64,000 bases of DNA from Mucilaginibacter galii (GCF_014635825.1 NZ_BMDO01000004.1:248001-312000); one strand, 5' to 3'. Shown: positions 47,900-58,800, counted from the stretch's first letter. Made by a program: numbers and translations. Notes: generated from the sequence alone by a model not told the origin.

Positions 47900-49735
47900 T
47901 TATTGATAGCCCTTAGCCTGTAGATAGAACAGTTCTGCGTAGCGTCCATTCTTCGACAGCAGTTCCTCGTGGGTACCAATTTCTATGATCTGGCCTTTAT
48001 CAAGCACCATGATCCTGTCGGCCATACGCGCTGTTGAAAATCGGTGCGAGATCAACACGGCCGATTTTCCCTGTGTCATTTCTGCAAAACGCTGAAAAAC
48101 TTCGTACTCGGCACGTGCATCGAGCGCGGCGGTAGGTTCATCCAATATAAGCACCTGTGCATCTTTCATGTAAGCACGGGCCAAAGCTACCTTTTGCCAT
48201 TCACCACCCGATAATTCAATACCATCGTTAAAACGCCGCCCCAGCCATTGATCATATTGGTTAGGCAGTTTTTGCGCTAAAGCATCCGCAAGGCTTTCCT
48301 GGGCAGATTTTTCAATTAAAACCTTGTTATTAATTTCGGCGATATTGCCCACAGCAATATTTTGCGACAGCGTCATTTGGTACCGTATATAATCCTGGAA
48401 TATAATGCCAAGGTTTAATCTTAGCTCTTCAATGGCATAGTCTCTAAGGTCAATACTATCAAGCAATATACGCCCTTCGGTGGGTTCGTAAAGCCGGGCT
48501 AATAGCTTAACTAAGGTGGTTTTGCCGGCACCATTCTCGCCCACCAGTGACAGTTTTTCGCCAGGGTGCAGAGTGAAATTTAAATAACGGTTGGCCCAGG
48601 CCTGGCTGTTGTGGTATTGAAAGCCCACGTTTTCAAAGGTAAAGCCCTGTTTAATAGGGTTGGGGAAAGGCAGAGGTTTTGAAGCTATAGTGATACGCGG
48701 CTTTATTTTGAAGAAGTCTAAAAAATCATCTAAGTAAATAGCACCCTGAGAAACGGAGGTAAACCTCGAAAGCACACTTTCCATTAAGGCACGTAACTGC
48801 CTGAACGAACCTGCCAGAAAAGTAAGATCGCCCACAGATAGCTTGCCATCCACCGTTTTAACGATGATGAATACATATGCCGCATAATACCCGGTGCTGC
48901 CCAGCATAGAAAAAAAGCTTCCCCAAGCCGATCTGCGTACGGCAAGCTTACTGTTATCGGTATAGAACTTATCAGACAGGGTTTCAAACCGGTCTATCAC
49001 AAAACCGGCAAGGTTAAAGATCTTAATTTCTTTGGCAGTTTCATCGCTTGCACCTAAGTAGCGAAGGTAATCAAGCTCCCGGCGCTCAGGTGTTTGACTG
49101 CGCGATAACGCATAATTCTGATTATTAAAGTGCGATTCTCCCAAGAAGGCGGGTAAAATGGCTATTACGAGCAAGGCTATAAGCCATGCGTTAAAGGCTA
49201 TTAATCCAGTAATAAGAAACGCCATGGAGATCATATCCTGCACTTGGCTCATTACCTGCGTAAGCAGCATGGTGCGGCCAATGGTTTGCTGGCGGGCTCG
49301 CTCCAGTTTATCGTAAAATACCGAATCCTCAAACTGATCAAGATCTAAAGTAGCCGCATGCTGCATAATCTTAACGGAAGTGTAGTTGGAAAACAGGTCG
49401 CCCAATAAACTGTCAGTCAGGTTTATCAAGCGGTTTAAAGCATCGGTTACAATAGCCAATATAAACTCCAGGGCAACAAGCTGCCATAAGTAATTATGGT
49501 TATCAAACGATGTGTTACGATTAAGCAACACAACCTCATCAACTATAAGCTTACCCACGTAAAGCAATGCCACAGGCATGGCCGAGCGCAGCAGCCTCAA
49601 AATAAAGCTCAAAAGCGTTTTAGACGGGCTGCTTTGCCACGCCAGCTTAAAAAAAGCGGGTAAATTACTTAAAGCAGCCAGCCGCTGGCGTAGGGTAAGA
49701 TCTTTGGTGTTTATCTTATTTTGGGGTTGACGCAT
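47900..49735 (-). CDS. ABC transporter, fused permease and ATPase
   Basis: A 611-residue half transporter of the exporter type. The transmembrane domain (residues about 25-330) has six helices. The ATPase domain (about 350-600) shows the Walker A motif KLSLVGENGAGKTTLVKLLA, the Q-loop LGIIFQDYIRYQMTL, the ABC signature IELSGGEWQKVALARAYM, the Walker B VLILDEPTAALDARAEYEVF, and the H-loop VLISHRFSTARMADRIMV. It probably works as a homodimer exporting lipids or peptides. It is convergent to the cyclase gene, with 2 bases between the stops. Confidence 0.94.
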   Translation of the reverse strand: MRQPQNKINTKDLTLRQRLAALSNLPAFFKLAWQSSPSKTLLSFILRLLRSAMPVALLYVGKLIVDEVVLLNRNTSFDNHNYLWQLVALEFILAIVTDALNRLINLTDSLLGDLFSNYTSVKIMQHAATLDLDQFEDSVFYDKLERARQQTIGRTMLLTQVMSQVQDMISMAFLITGLIAFNAWLIALLVIAILPAFLGESHFNNQNYALSRSQTPERRELDYLRYLGASDETAKEIKIFNLAGFVIDRFETLSDKFYTDNSKLAVRRSAWGSFFSMLGSTGYYAAYVFIIVKTVDGKLSVGDLTFLAGSFRQLRALMESVLSRFTSVSQGAIYLDDFLDFFKIKPRITIASKPLPFPNPIKQGFTFENVGFQYHNSQAWANRYLNFTLHPGEKLSLVGENGAGKTTLVKLLARLYEPTEGRILLDSIDLRDYAIEELRLNLGIIFQDYIRYQMTLSQNIAVGNIAEINNKVLIEKSAQESLADALAQKLPNQYDQWLGRRFNDGIELSGGEWQKVALARAYMKDAQVLILDEPTAALDARAEYEVFQRFAEMTQGKSAVLISHRFSTARMADRIMVLDKGQIIEIGTHEELLSKNGRYAELFYLQAKGYQ

Positions 49736-49850
49736 TAATTCTTCACTTGTAAAAAAGCGAAGTTATGAATCAATAGCCCTTTACTTCATTTAAGTACTAA
49801 ATTATACGCAGGGTTAACAATAGGGGTTTTGTTGCGTTTGTAAGCTTCGT

Positions 49851-50141
49851 TTAATTCTCGAAGTGTTTTATAAGCGGGCTGGTATTGTTGAAGCGCAGCC
49901 TTACGTACCACTTTATAGCGTTAAATACATCAATTCCTTTGGTTACTGAAAGGTCCATAGTTTCAAAAATGAGCCGTGTATTATTGTCTTCGGCATACAT
50001 TTGTATCTCGTTCGGATCAGGTATAAAGGAGGCCTGCTGCGAATTGTACACTTTTATTTTTATATCGGTCACTTTAGATTGTATGATCTCCAGGCATGAG
50101 TTGTCGTAGCCCTTTAATACTTTATAGTTCTCGTTTTCCAT
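49851..50141 (-). CDS. Hypothetical protein
   Basis: A 96-residue soluble protein beginning MENENYKVLKGYDNSCLEII, with alternating beta-like segments (SKVTDIKIKVYNSQQASFIP; NTRLIFETMDLSVTKGIDVF) and a helical end (AIKWYVRLRFNN). I cannot place it in a family. The ATG at 50141 is preferred to one at 50213 because the 24 extra residues (FKTVYNCTSKTINKCIILM) look like translated AT-rich leader. It is more AT-rich than the ABC gene next to it. Confidence 0.55.
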   Translation of the reverse strand: MENENYKVLKGYDNSCLEIIQSKVTDIKIKVYNSQQASFIPDPNEIQMYAEDNNTRLIFETMDLSVTKGIDVFNAIKWYVRLRFNNTSPLIKHFEN

Positions 50142-50306
50142 TAGTATAATACATTTATTTATAGTCTTTGATGTACAGTTATATACAGTCTTGAAAAGGT
50201 TAGTCATTACCAACGCAATTCAGTACGGTATAATTGAGTATCTGGCTATAATTGGTTTAAATGCCTGAAAAGGCATCGATAGTACTATTGAGGTAACAAA
50301 TTTTGA

Positions 50307-50573
50307 GCCATTTTGCTATTTAAAGTATCAAACAAAAATATAAGGACGTTGTCGGTATCAAACAATTGCCGCCGCTTGAGGTCAGCTCTTACAATGATTG
50401 GTGGCGGTCTGCCTCTTAAAAGATACCCCTTTTTCCTGATCGTCAACCAAGCATTGCTGTAAGGTGAGGAGGCATCTTATTTTAATTTAACCGAACTAAT
50501 AAAAGGAGAGGATAAGAAACTTAACAGTAGTCCTACACCCAACGGTATGTTACTGGTTGTAGGCGGACATTAA
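50307..50573 (+). pseudogene. Possible gene relic with internal stop
   Basis: The same reading frame is open on both sides of one TAA (50460-50462). The first part includes MIGGGLPLKRYPFFLIVNQA and the second part reads YFNLTELIKGEDKKL, then NSSPTPNGMLLVVGGH, ending in TAA at 50571-50573. The protein-like look of both parts, with no start codon and a stop in the middle, suggests a decayed gene. It could still be chance. The remaining intergenic sequence (50214-50306) shows nothing. Confidence 0.3.
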
Positions 50574-50635
50574 AATAAGGATGGTAATTGCGTGTATAGT
50601 TAAGATATTGAATTACTGGGTAGTGTAAACTACGG

Positions 50636-50643
50636 TAATTTTG
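50636..50643 (+). promoter_or_regulatory. Bacteroidota -7 element, TAATTTTG
   Basis: An exact TAnnTTTG match lies 13 bases before the ATG at 50657. A TTG at 50608-50610 is a possible -33 element, with a 25-base gap that is slightly long. Confidence 0.45.
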
Positions 50644-50656
50644 CATATTATTACGT

Positions 50657-51241
50657 ATGCAAACTGCCGTGTATATCTTATTCGTAATTGTACTATTAAG
50701 CTGTGGAGATGCAGGTAAGCGTAAACCGTCTTTCGAACTTACAGACTCTACAGTAAAAACCTCTCAGGTTAATACTCAGCCGGCTTCTACACTTAACACA
50801 GAAAAAAGTCAAACAATTATTAATACTGGAAATATCACACCGGCACAATTGGTAACATTTGCAAGTACATTGCAGGGCATTCCTTATAGATATGGATCAA
50901 CAGACCCGCAACAGGGGTTCGACTGCTCGGGTTTTATTACTTATGTGTTTAATCATTTTAACATCAGTGTTCCGCGTAGTTCGGTAGAATATACCTCGGT
51001 TAACAGGCCAATTAACCTCAACGAAGCTAAAACCGGCGACCTTATCCTCTTCACCGGAACCGATAGTGCAATTAAGGTAGTAGGTCATATGGGCATACTG
51101 GTAGCCCAGCCCGGTATGCCGTTGTCGTTTCTACATGCTACCTCGGGGAAGGCGTACGGCGTTACCCAAACCCCTTTAAATACCTACTACATGGGCCGCT
51201 ACATGAAAACCCTCCGCATTTTTCATCAAAATGATAAGTAA
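50657..51241 (+). CDS. NlpC/P60 family cell-wall hydrolase, lipoprotein
   Basis: A 194-residue lipoprotein. The signal is MQTAVYILFVIVLLSCGDAG with the lipid Cys at 16. A Ser/Thr/Gln-rich linker (residues about 25-60) leads to the papain-like NlpC/P60 domain (about 65-185). The catalytic Cys is in GFDCSGFITYVFNHF, the His in VVGHMGILVAQPG, and the third polar residue in SFLHATSGKAYGVT. These enzymes cut peptide bonds in peptidoglycan. It is the gene before the HTCS regulator and is probably separate from the utilization locus. Confidence 0.9.
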   Translation: MQTAVYILFVIVLLSCGDAGKRKPSFELTDSTVKTSQVNTQPASTLNTEKSQTIINTGNITPAQLVTFASTLQGIPYRYGSTDPQQGFDCSGFITYVFNHFNISVPRSSVEYTSVNRPINLNEAKTGDLILFTGTDSAIKVVGHMGILVAQPGMPLSFLHATSGKAYGVTQTPLNTYYMGRYMKTLRIFHQNDK

Positions 51242-51305
51242 TTGTTTAATTGACCATCTTCATTTAAACCTTCAAAAATTCTCATCTATCAAAAGTTAAA
51301 ACTTT

Positions 51306-51313
51306 ATATTTAC
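51306..51313 (+). promoter_or_regulatory. Possible -7 element, TATATTTA
   Basis: Seven of eight bases match TAnnTTTG. It lies 26 bases before the TTG start at 51340 and supports that start over any upstream one. Confidence 0.35.
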
Positions 51314-51339
51314 GTTTTAAACCTGAATATAGACCAACC

Positions 51340-54300
51340 TTGGTTATTTACAGATCGTTAATAAAGTTATTTCTTTTTGTTGCCACCCTGTTAATTTTCT
51401 GTAAAGAGGTGTCTGCTCAGTCTGCGCCTTTAAATTTCAATCATTTATCTTTTAAAGAAGGGCTTATTCAGAGTCCTATTTCGGCTATCTTTCAGGATGA
51501 TAAAGGTTTTGTTTGGATTGGGAACTGGAAGGGTTTAACCCGCTACAATGGATACGAGTTTTACACCTTTAAACATAAAGATACCGATGTACACAGCCTG
51601 AGTAATAACCGGGTTAATGCCATTTGCCAGGATGCTAACAAGCGTTTATGGATAGCTACCTCGAATGGCTTAAACAGGTACGATCCTCAAACAGAAGTTT
51701 TTGAACATATTAATATCATTAAAAGCATTAAAGGCGGGCGCAACTATATTTCGTCGGTTATTGAAGATAGCAACCGTAATTTATGGGTGGCTACCTTTGG
51801 TGGCGTTAAACGTGTAGATACACTGGCCCATGAGTTAAGAGATGTTAATGCTTTTAAACAATCGGGCGACGAAGACATCGCCAGCGGCATTACCTTCACA
51901 CTTTACCAGGATCATTCCTCAACGGTTTGGGTTGGTACCCGTAATGGTGTAAAGCGCTTCAATCCTAAAACTGGTAAGGTGCTGCCCCTGCCAGCCAGCA
52001 TAACCGGCAACGCTGCATTGATGGCTGCCAAAGTGCTGGTGATACGTCAGGATAAGTATGAAAACATTTGGTTTGGCACCGAAACCTCGGGCTTGTTCTG
52101 CTACGACGCCAAAACAGGCAATTGCATATCTTACCAGCACAACGACAACGACCCCAAATCGTTACAATCCGACTGGATCAAAGCCATTCTGGTACGAAAC
52201 GATAACACCATTTGGGTAGGAACACGTCGTGGTCTCAGCATTTTTAACCAGAGCCAAAACAGATTTGAAAATTATACCCACAATCCAACAGACAATAACA
52301 GCCTGAACGATAATACCATATGGAGCTTTTTGCAGGACAATGCCAACGGCGTGTGGATAGGTACGTTTGCAGGCGGCATCAACATTTACTACCCGGGCAA
52401 TAATAATTTCAGCAACATAGGCGAACGTGTAAGCGGCGAAATGGGCCTCAACCACCCGGTGGTTAATGCCGTTTTAGAAGACTCGGACCGCAAATTGTGG
52501 ATAGGGACTTACGGAGGTGGTATTAATTTACTTAACAGAGAAACGGGTACGAGTCAGTATTTTTCAGTTAAGAGCAACCGGCAAGGCAACTCAAGCAATG
52601 GAGTAAAATCCATAGCTGAAGATGATAAAGGCAACTTATGGATAGGTACGCTGGACGGGCTTTGCAAGTTTAATAAAGAAACCAAGGCAGTTAGCTACTA
52701 CAAGTTTGCCATACAGGAAGGGAAGTTAAGTGAAAATTTGATCAACTATGTATTGCCGGACACCAATGGCGTTTGGGCGGGTACCAATGGCGGTGGGCTG
52801 CAATTCTTAAAATATACCGGAGGCTATATCACCTTAAAGCATGATGCTAGTGACCCCCGTTCGCTTAGCGATAATTTCGTCACTGCCTTAATTAAAGATG
52901 TAAAAGACAATCTTTGGATAGGTACACAAAATGGGCTTAATTACTATGATAAGGCTTTAAAGCAAATTACGGCGTGTTACAAAAGGTCGGGTAAGTATCC
53001 GTTGAGCCATGCAACTATACTTAATCTGTTTTACGATTCAAAACAACGTCTTTGGGTTGGAACTGAGGGTGGGGCCCTTAACTGTTTTGATGAGCATAGC
53101 AAGCGTTTCTACACCATAGACCAAAGCCTGGGCATACATGATGAAGTTATACATACCATTGTTGAAGACAGTGCCGGAAAAATTTGGGTGAGCACCGATA
53201 ATGGCCTGTTCAGAATTTATTTTAAAGATGGAAAGTTTCCGTTTACTAAAGCAAATACAGAAGTTACGCAATACACCGCTAACGATGGCTTGGCCAGTAA
53301 CCAATTCCTAACCAATTCGGGAACGAAAATAAAGAGCGGCGAGTTGTTATTTGGCGGTATAAACGGTTTAACCATTTTTAATCCTAACCAGCTGCTTAAA
53401 AATAGTTACCGGCCACCTGTTGTATTAACCGGCTTAGCTATAAAGAACAAGCCAGTTGCCATTAATACCGCAAACTCGCCCTTAAGACAATCAATTACCC
53501 AATCGCGTCGAATTACGCTTAGTTACGACCAGGGCTACATAAGTCTCGACTTTGCCGCTTTAAACTATAATAATCCCGAAAATAACCAGTATGCCTACCG
53601 CATGCAGGGGCTAAGCAACGGCGAGGGCTGGCATTACGTCGGGCATCAGCACACGGCAAGTTATACCAACCTCGAGCCCGGCCATTATACGTTTGAGGTG
53701 AAGGCTGCTAATAATGATGGGGTTTGGAATAACAATCCAACAACCTTGTCAATCACCGTTTTGCCGCCCTTTTGGCGTACGTGGTGGGCTTATCTGTTTT
53801 ATGTACTCAGCTTTGCATCGGTCTTGTATGTTATTATCCGGTTTTTCAGGATTAGGGCGAAGTTGGAGCGTGATCTATATCATGAGCACTTGCACAACGA
53901 GCGGCAGCAAGAACTGTATCAGTTAAAGCTTAATTTCTTTACCAATATATCTCACGAAATACGCACGCCGCTTACACTAATCTTAGGTCCGCTGGAAAAG
54001 CTGATGGATGCCACACGCGAAAACCTGAATGTATACCGGCAATTGGGCAATGTGAAGAACAATGCCGACCGACTGATGCGCCTGGTTACCGAACTGCTCG
54101 ATTTCCGAAAAGCCGAGGCCGGTCATTTAAAACTCTATTATGCTGAAAATGATATTGTGAAATTCGTAGAGGAGATTTTTGTTTCTTTTCAAAATCTGGC
54201 CCTCAGCAAAAATATTACCTATAACTTTCAGTCGGTTGAAGCACCGGAGTTCATCTATTTTGACCGGGACCAGCTGGAAAAGGTATTTTTCAACCTGCTT

Positions 54301-55506
54301 TCCAACGCTTTTAAGTTTACCCCCAATGGCGGATGTATTAATGTTGTGATTAGCAATAGCGAAGATGCCGTTAGCGTCAGCATCAAAGATAATGGCAAGG
54401 GTATCTCCGAAAACATGCAGGGAAAGCTTTTTGAAGATTTCTTTCAGGTAGAAGATCCGCAGGCGCACCATATTGGTACGGGGATAGGCTTGGCTTTGTC
54501 TAAAAATATCATCGAATTGCACAAAGGCACTATCAAGGTACACAGCAAACCTTCGATAAATGGACAGCCCGGTGAAACGGAGTTTGCTGTATCACTTCAA
54601 AAAGGCACGGCTCACCTCGAACCCAACCGTATAGTGGCACATGATGCTGGTGGGGAAGAAGCCTCGCATTACTATATCCATTCGCAGGTAGATCATATTA
54701 TAGATGATAATGCTGCGCCGGTAACGCATACACCCGGAAATACCATACTGGTGGTGGAAGATAATGAAGAGGTAAGGCAATTTATCACTCAATCACTCGA
54801 AGAGCACTATCGTATTATTCAAAGTGAAAACGGCGTAGCGGGATTGTCGGCAGTGCTGGAACAACTTCCTGATTTGATCATTACCGATGTGATGATGCCG
54901 GAGATGGATGGTATGGAACTATGCCGCCACATTAAAACGGATGAACGGCTAAACCATATACCGGTAGTAATGCTTACGGCCCGGGCCAACTTAATACACC
55001 AGCTTAGCGGCTTTGAACATGGTGCCGATGCTTACATAACCAAACCTTTCAGCTTGCAAATGCTGTTGTTACAGGTAGGCAATATTCTGGCTTCTAAGTT
55101 GGCCATCAGGCAAAAATTTAGTCGCGAGTACCTGATGCAGCCGCAAAAGTCAAACCTGCTCTCGCCCGATGAAAAGTTTCTGGGCAAGCTCATGAGCCTT
55201 ATCGAAAAGCATATGGATAACTCTGAATTTGGCGTTACCGAATTGATAGACGAAATAGGCATGAGCAAGAACGTGCTCTATAAAAAGGTGCAGGCACTAA
55301 CCAATCTTTCCGTTGCCGATTTCATCAAATCTATTCGCCTGCAAAAAGCCGCACAACTTCTCGAATCGAATAAATTAAGCATTGCAGAAGTAGCCTTTGC
55401 CGTTGGTTTTAACGACCGCAAATATTTCAGCAAAGAATTTAAAAAGCAATATAATCTTTCTCCATCCGAGTACCTCTCCAACAAGGGAGAAGTTCCAATG
55501 AACTAA
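51340..55506 (+). CDS. Hybrid two-component system regulator (HTCS) of a SusCD locus
   Basis: A 1388-residue one-protein signalling system. It has a signal peptide (LFLFVATLLIFCKEVSAQ), then about 14 two-component propeller repeats (for example GFVWIGNWKGLTRYNGYEFY), and a Y_Y_Y domain near residue 730-800 (YAYRMQGLSN). One TM helix follows (WWAYLFYVLSFASVLYVIIR). The kinase core has His872 in NISHEIRTPLTLILGPLEKL and the ATPase box TGIGLALSKNI. The receiver has Asp1183 in LIITDVMMPEMDGMELCRHI. An AraC-type HTH (about 1280-1388) ends with AFAVGFNDRKYFSKEFKKQY. It senses an oligosaccharide in the periplasm and activates the SusCD genes that follow. The start codon is TTG, as no ATG is available upstream of the signal peptide. 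Confidence 0.94.
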   Translation: MVIYRSLIKLFLFVATLLIFCKEVSAQSAPLNFNHLSFKEGLIQSPISAIFQDDKGFVWIGNWKGLTRYNGYEFYTFKHKDTDVHSLSNNRVNAICQDANKRLWIATSNGLNRYDPQTEVFEHINIIKSIKGGRNYISSVIEDSNRNLWVATFGGVKRVDTLAHELRDVNAFKQSGDEDIASGITFTLYQDHSSTVWVGTRNGVKRFNPKTGKVLPLPASITGNAALMAAKVLVIRQDKYENIWFGTETSGLFCYDAKTGNCISYQHNDNDPKSLQSDWIKAILVRNDNTIWVGTRRGLSIFNQSQNRFENYTHNPTDNNSLNDNTIWSFLQDNANGVWIGTFAGGINIYYPGNNNFSNIGERVSGEMGLNHPVVNAVLEDSDRKLWIGTYGGGINLLNRETGTSQYFSVKSNRQGNSSNGVKSIAEDDKGNLWIGTLDGLCKFNKETKAVSYYKFAIQEGKLSENLINYVLPDTNGVWAGTNGGGLQFLKYTGGYITLKHDASDPRSLSDNFVTALIKDVKDNLWIGTQNGLNYYDKALKQITACYKRSGKYPLSHATILNLFYDSKQRLWVGTEGGALNCFDEHSKRFYTIDQSLGIHDEVIHTIVEDSAGKIWVSTDNGLFRIYFKDGKFPFTKANTEVTQYTANDGLASNQFLTNSGTKIKSGELLFGGINGLTIFNPNQLLKNSYRPPVVLTGLAIKNKPVAINTANSPLRQSITQSRRITLSYDQGYISLDFAALNYNNPENNQYAYRMQGLSNGEGWHYVGHQHTASYTNLEPGHYTFEVKAANNDGVWNNNPTTLSITVLPPFWRTWWAYLFYVLSFASVLYVIIRFFRIRAKLERDLYHEHLHNERQQELYQLKLNFFTNISHEIRTPLTLILGPLEKLMDATRENLNVYRQLGNVKNNADRLMRLVTELLDFRKAEAGHLKLYYAENDIVKFVEEIFVSFQNLALSKNITYNFQSVEAPEFIYFDRDQLEKVFFNLLSNAFKFTPNGGCINVVISNSEDAVSVSIKDNGKGISENMQGKLFEDFFQVEDPQAHHIGTGIGLALSKNIIELHKGTIKVHSKPSINGQPGETEFAVSLQKGTAHLEPNRIVAHDAGGEEASHYYIHSQVDHIIDDNAAPVTHTPGNTILVVEDNEEVRQFITQSLEEHYRIIQSENGVAGLSAVLEQLPDLIITDVMMPEMDGMELCRHIKTDERLNHIPVVMLTARANLIHQLSGFEHGADAYITKPFSLQMLLLQVGNILASKLAIRQKFSREYLMQPQKSNLLSPDEKFLGKLMSLIEKHMDNSEFGVTELIDEIGMSKNVLYKKVQALTNLSVADFIKSIRLQKAAQLLESNKLSIAEVAFAVGFNDRKYFSKEFKKQYNLSPSEYLSNKGEVPMN

Positions 55507-55654
55507 TCGTTGTTTTACTTATAATCTTCAATTCTAAGCGGCTAAAAGCTTTTAATTAGTTGCTAAAGGAAGATATTACCCCCAATTAAGGACGTTTGAC
55601 ACCCCTGCGCAGGCTTGTTTCCTTACATATTTGCCTAACCAAAATAAACATTTT

Positions 55655-55823
55655 ATGATAAGATCACTTTACCCGCTACGGCGTAAGGATGACTGTATGT
55701 ATACTGGCCACCTTGCTGTGTTCAGGTATGTCGGCTCCGCCAATTCCTGTTACGTTTCCAGTTATTTTCCCGAAATCAATTAACCATACATACTCTCAAA
55801 TATGGACAAACTTTACAATGTAA
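55655..55823 (+). pseudogene. Signal-peptide-like gene fragment before the first susC
   Basis: A frame starting at 55655 begins MIRSLYPLRRKDD. A shifted frame starting at 55689 continues MTVCILATLLCSGMSAPPIP and stops at 55821-55823 inside the susC start. Joined by one frame shift they would read as a basic n-region, a hydrophobic core and an Ala-x-Ala-like end, that is, an export signal. It may be the remains of a lost gene or a leader peptide. The evidence is weak. Confidence 0.25.
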
Positions 55824-58800
55824 AAGTGTTTGTTGCGGGCGTTAGTATAAGGCAAATAGGGTATAAACTCTTGTTTATGCTGTTGCTTTGTACAGGCTTT
55901 AATGTTTACGCCCAGCAGCCTATAACCGTAACCGGTACCATTAAAGACTCTAAAGGCGAGGCCCTGCCCGGCGTAAGTATCCGCGTAAAAGATTCGCAGG
56001 CGGGCACCACTGCCGATGCCAATGGTAAGTATAATGTGCGGGTTAGCGCTAACGCCACGCTCGTATTTAGCTTTATAGGCTTTGGTACGCAGGAAGTGGT
56101 GGTTAGCAGCCGCACGGTTATAGATGTAACCATGGGCGATAATGCAACCGGCCTTAACGAGGTAGTTGTATTAGGTTACAACCAGCAGCAAAAGAAATCA
56201 TCGTTAACGGCAGCGGTAAGTACCGTGAGCGGGCGCGAGATATTACAATCGCCCACAGCAAACACTACCAACAGTTTGGTGGGAAGGGTTACGGGTGTTA
56301 CCGCGGTTCAGCGTAGCGGGCAACCGGGCGCCGATGGTGCTGCCCTGAACGTTCGCGGGCAATCTACCTATAATAATTCGGGCGCTATTGTGGTGGTAGA
56401 TGGTATTGAGCGTCCCAACTTTGGCGATATAGACCCGAACGAAATAGAGAATATCAGTATCCTGAAAGATGCGGCTTCAACAGCCATATATGGTATTCGT
56501 GGTGCCAATGGTGTAATTGTGGTAACTACCAAAGTAGGGCGTATTGGCAAACCCCGGATAAATTACACAGGTAATTTCAGCTTGCAAGGATATACCGGCA
56601 TTCCAAAAGCGTTGAATGCTTACGATAATACCATGCTCATGAACGAAGGTTTGCGCAACGAGGGCCTGGCACCACGCTGGACAGACGCCGAGCTTCAAAA
56701 GTTTAAAGACGGCTCCGACCCGCTGGGCTACCCCGATGTGAATTGGTTCGATTACCTTACCCGCAAACTATATCCGCAAACACAACATAACGTTAACATA
56801 AGTGGCGGTACCAATGTAATAAGGTATGCGGTATCAGCTGGTTATTTGGCGCAAAGCGGCATCTTCAAAAAGTTTGATTCTCCGTTCGGTATAAACTCCG
56901 TGCCCGATTATCATCGCTATAACTTCCGCAGTAATATCGATATTAACCTGAGCAAAAGCCTTACTGTTAGTGTTAAATTAGGCGGCAGGTTAGAGCAAAG
57001 GTATCAGCCTGCGGGTTTAAGGGCTTCGTCTGGTAACTTTTCGTATGATAACCTGGAGGGTATGATCTCCCGTATTTTGCAAACGCCGTCTTTTGCATAC
57101 CCGGTTATGCTGCCCGATGGCCGCATTGCGCAAAACGTTGACGTAGGCACCAATATTTGGAACCCCTTAGCGGTAATTACCCGCTGGGGAACCCGTAACG
57201 ATGATAACAACACCGTAGAAAGCACCTTTAACCTTAACTGGAAACTGGACAAGCTAACCAAAGGCTTAACCTTTACCACCAACTTCGGCTACGATTCTTA
57301 CTACACCAGCAATACCCGCCGCAACGCCTTATGGGCTGCTTACACCTACGACAGGTTAACCGGCGCAATCACGCTATCGAGCGACAGGCCGCGCGACGAA
57401 CCTTTGAGCACATTGATATCTGAAAGCGGCGGTACGTTAAGAACCAACATTCAAACAGGATTTAACTATAACCGTTCGTTCAACAAAGATCATAACGTAA
57501 GTGCGTTAATATTGGGTACGCGCCAGTTGATTAATGGTGAAGGAACCACCCAATACACCATACCTCCGCGTGCTGCGCAAGGTGTATTGGGCAGAGTTAC
57601 CTATAATTATAAAGAAAAGTATTTCTTTGAAGCCGATGCCGGCTACAATGGTTCAGAGAACTTTGCTAAGGGCAACCAGTATGGGTTTTTCCCGGCGGTT
57701 TCTGCAGGCTGGACCTTATCAAACGAAAACTTCCTGAAAGATGTATCGTGGCTTGACTTCCTGAAACTACGGGGTAGCTACGGCAAGGTAGGTAACGACC
57801 AGTTAGACCAGCGTTTCCTGTTTTTAACAAACTATGCAGTTACTGCAAACGGCGTGCAATTTGGGCAGGTAACTGCACCAACCAATGGGCAGGTGGTTGT
57901 ATTGCCTAACGGAACGGGTACACCTGCTATCAACGGTTTGGGTAATGATATGGTAACCTGGGAAACTGGTATCAAACGTAATATCGGTTTCGAGAGTGAA
58001 TTTTTCAACCACAGTTTAAAAGTAAACGTCGATTTCTTTGATGAAAAACGTTCGGACATTCTGAGCGAAAGAAGATCGGGACTTTTAGCCTTTGGTCACT
58101 TGTATCCTTCACTTAACGTAGGTAAGGTATACAACAAAGGTTATGAGGCGGAAATAGACTACCAGCGTAAGGTTGGCCAATTTACCATAGGCTTCAATAC
58201 GCAGGTATCCTTTGCACGCAACCGAATTGATAATGCGGATGAGCCTGTTGGTGCGCCCGACTATCAAAAGCAGGAGGGCCACAGGGTAGGGCAGTTCTTT
58301 GGTTACAAAACCAACGGCTTTTTTACTTCGCAGCAGGATATAGATAATTCTCCAAAAATCACTTTTACCGACAGATCTATCCCGGGCGATCTAAAATATG
58401 TTGATTACAACGGCGATGGTTTGATCAATTCGGATGACCGCGTACCTATCGGCTATTCGCGCTTCCCCGAATATACTTACAGTTTTACACCTCGTGTTGC
58501 TTACAAAGGCATTTCGTTGTCGGTGTTGTTCCAGGGCGTTGCCAATGTTAGCTCGGATGTATTCTTGTCTGAACAGAACAACGGTCAACAGATGTACGAG
58601 TTCATGCTCGACCGATGGACGCCGCAAACGGCAGCCACAGCCACATGGCCAGCCATACACTCACGCTCAAGTTCGTATCCCAATTATCAATTGAATGATT
58701 TCGTTCTGCAAAACGCCTCATACCTTAAAATACGGAATGCCGAACTATCGTGGACGCTTCCATCGGCTTGGGTTAAAGCCATGAAGCTGGGTAATGTCAG

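Noticed and set aside
51460..53400. A possible nucleotide tandem repeat array
   Set aside because: The periodicity is at the protein level (propeller repeats of the HTCS sensor), not a DNA repeat or CRISPR.
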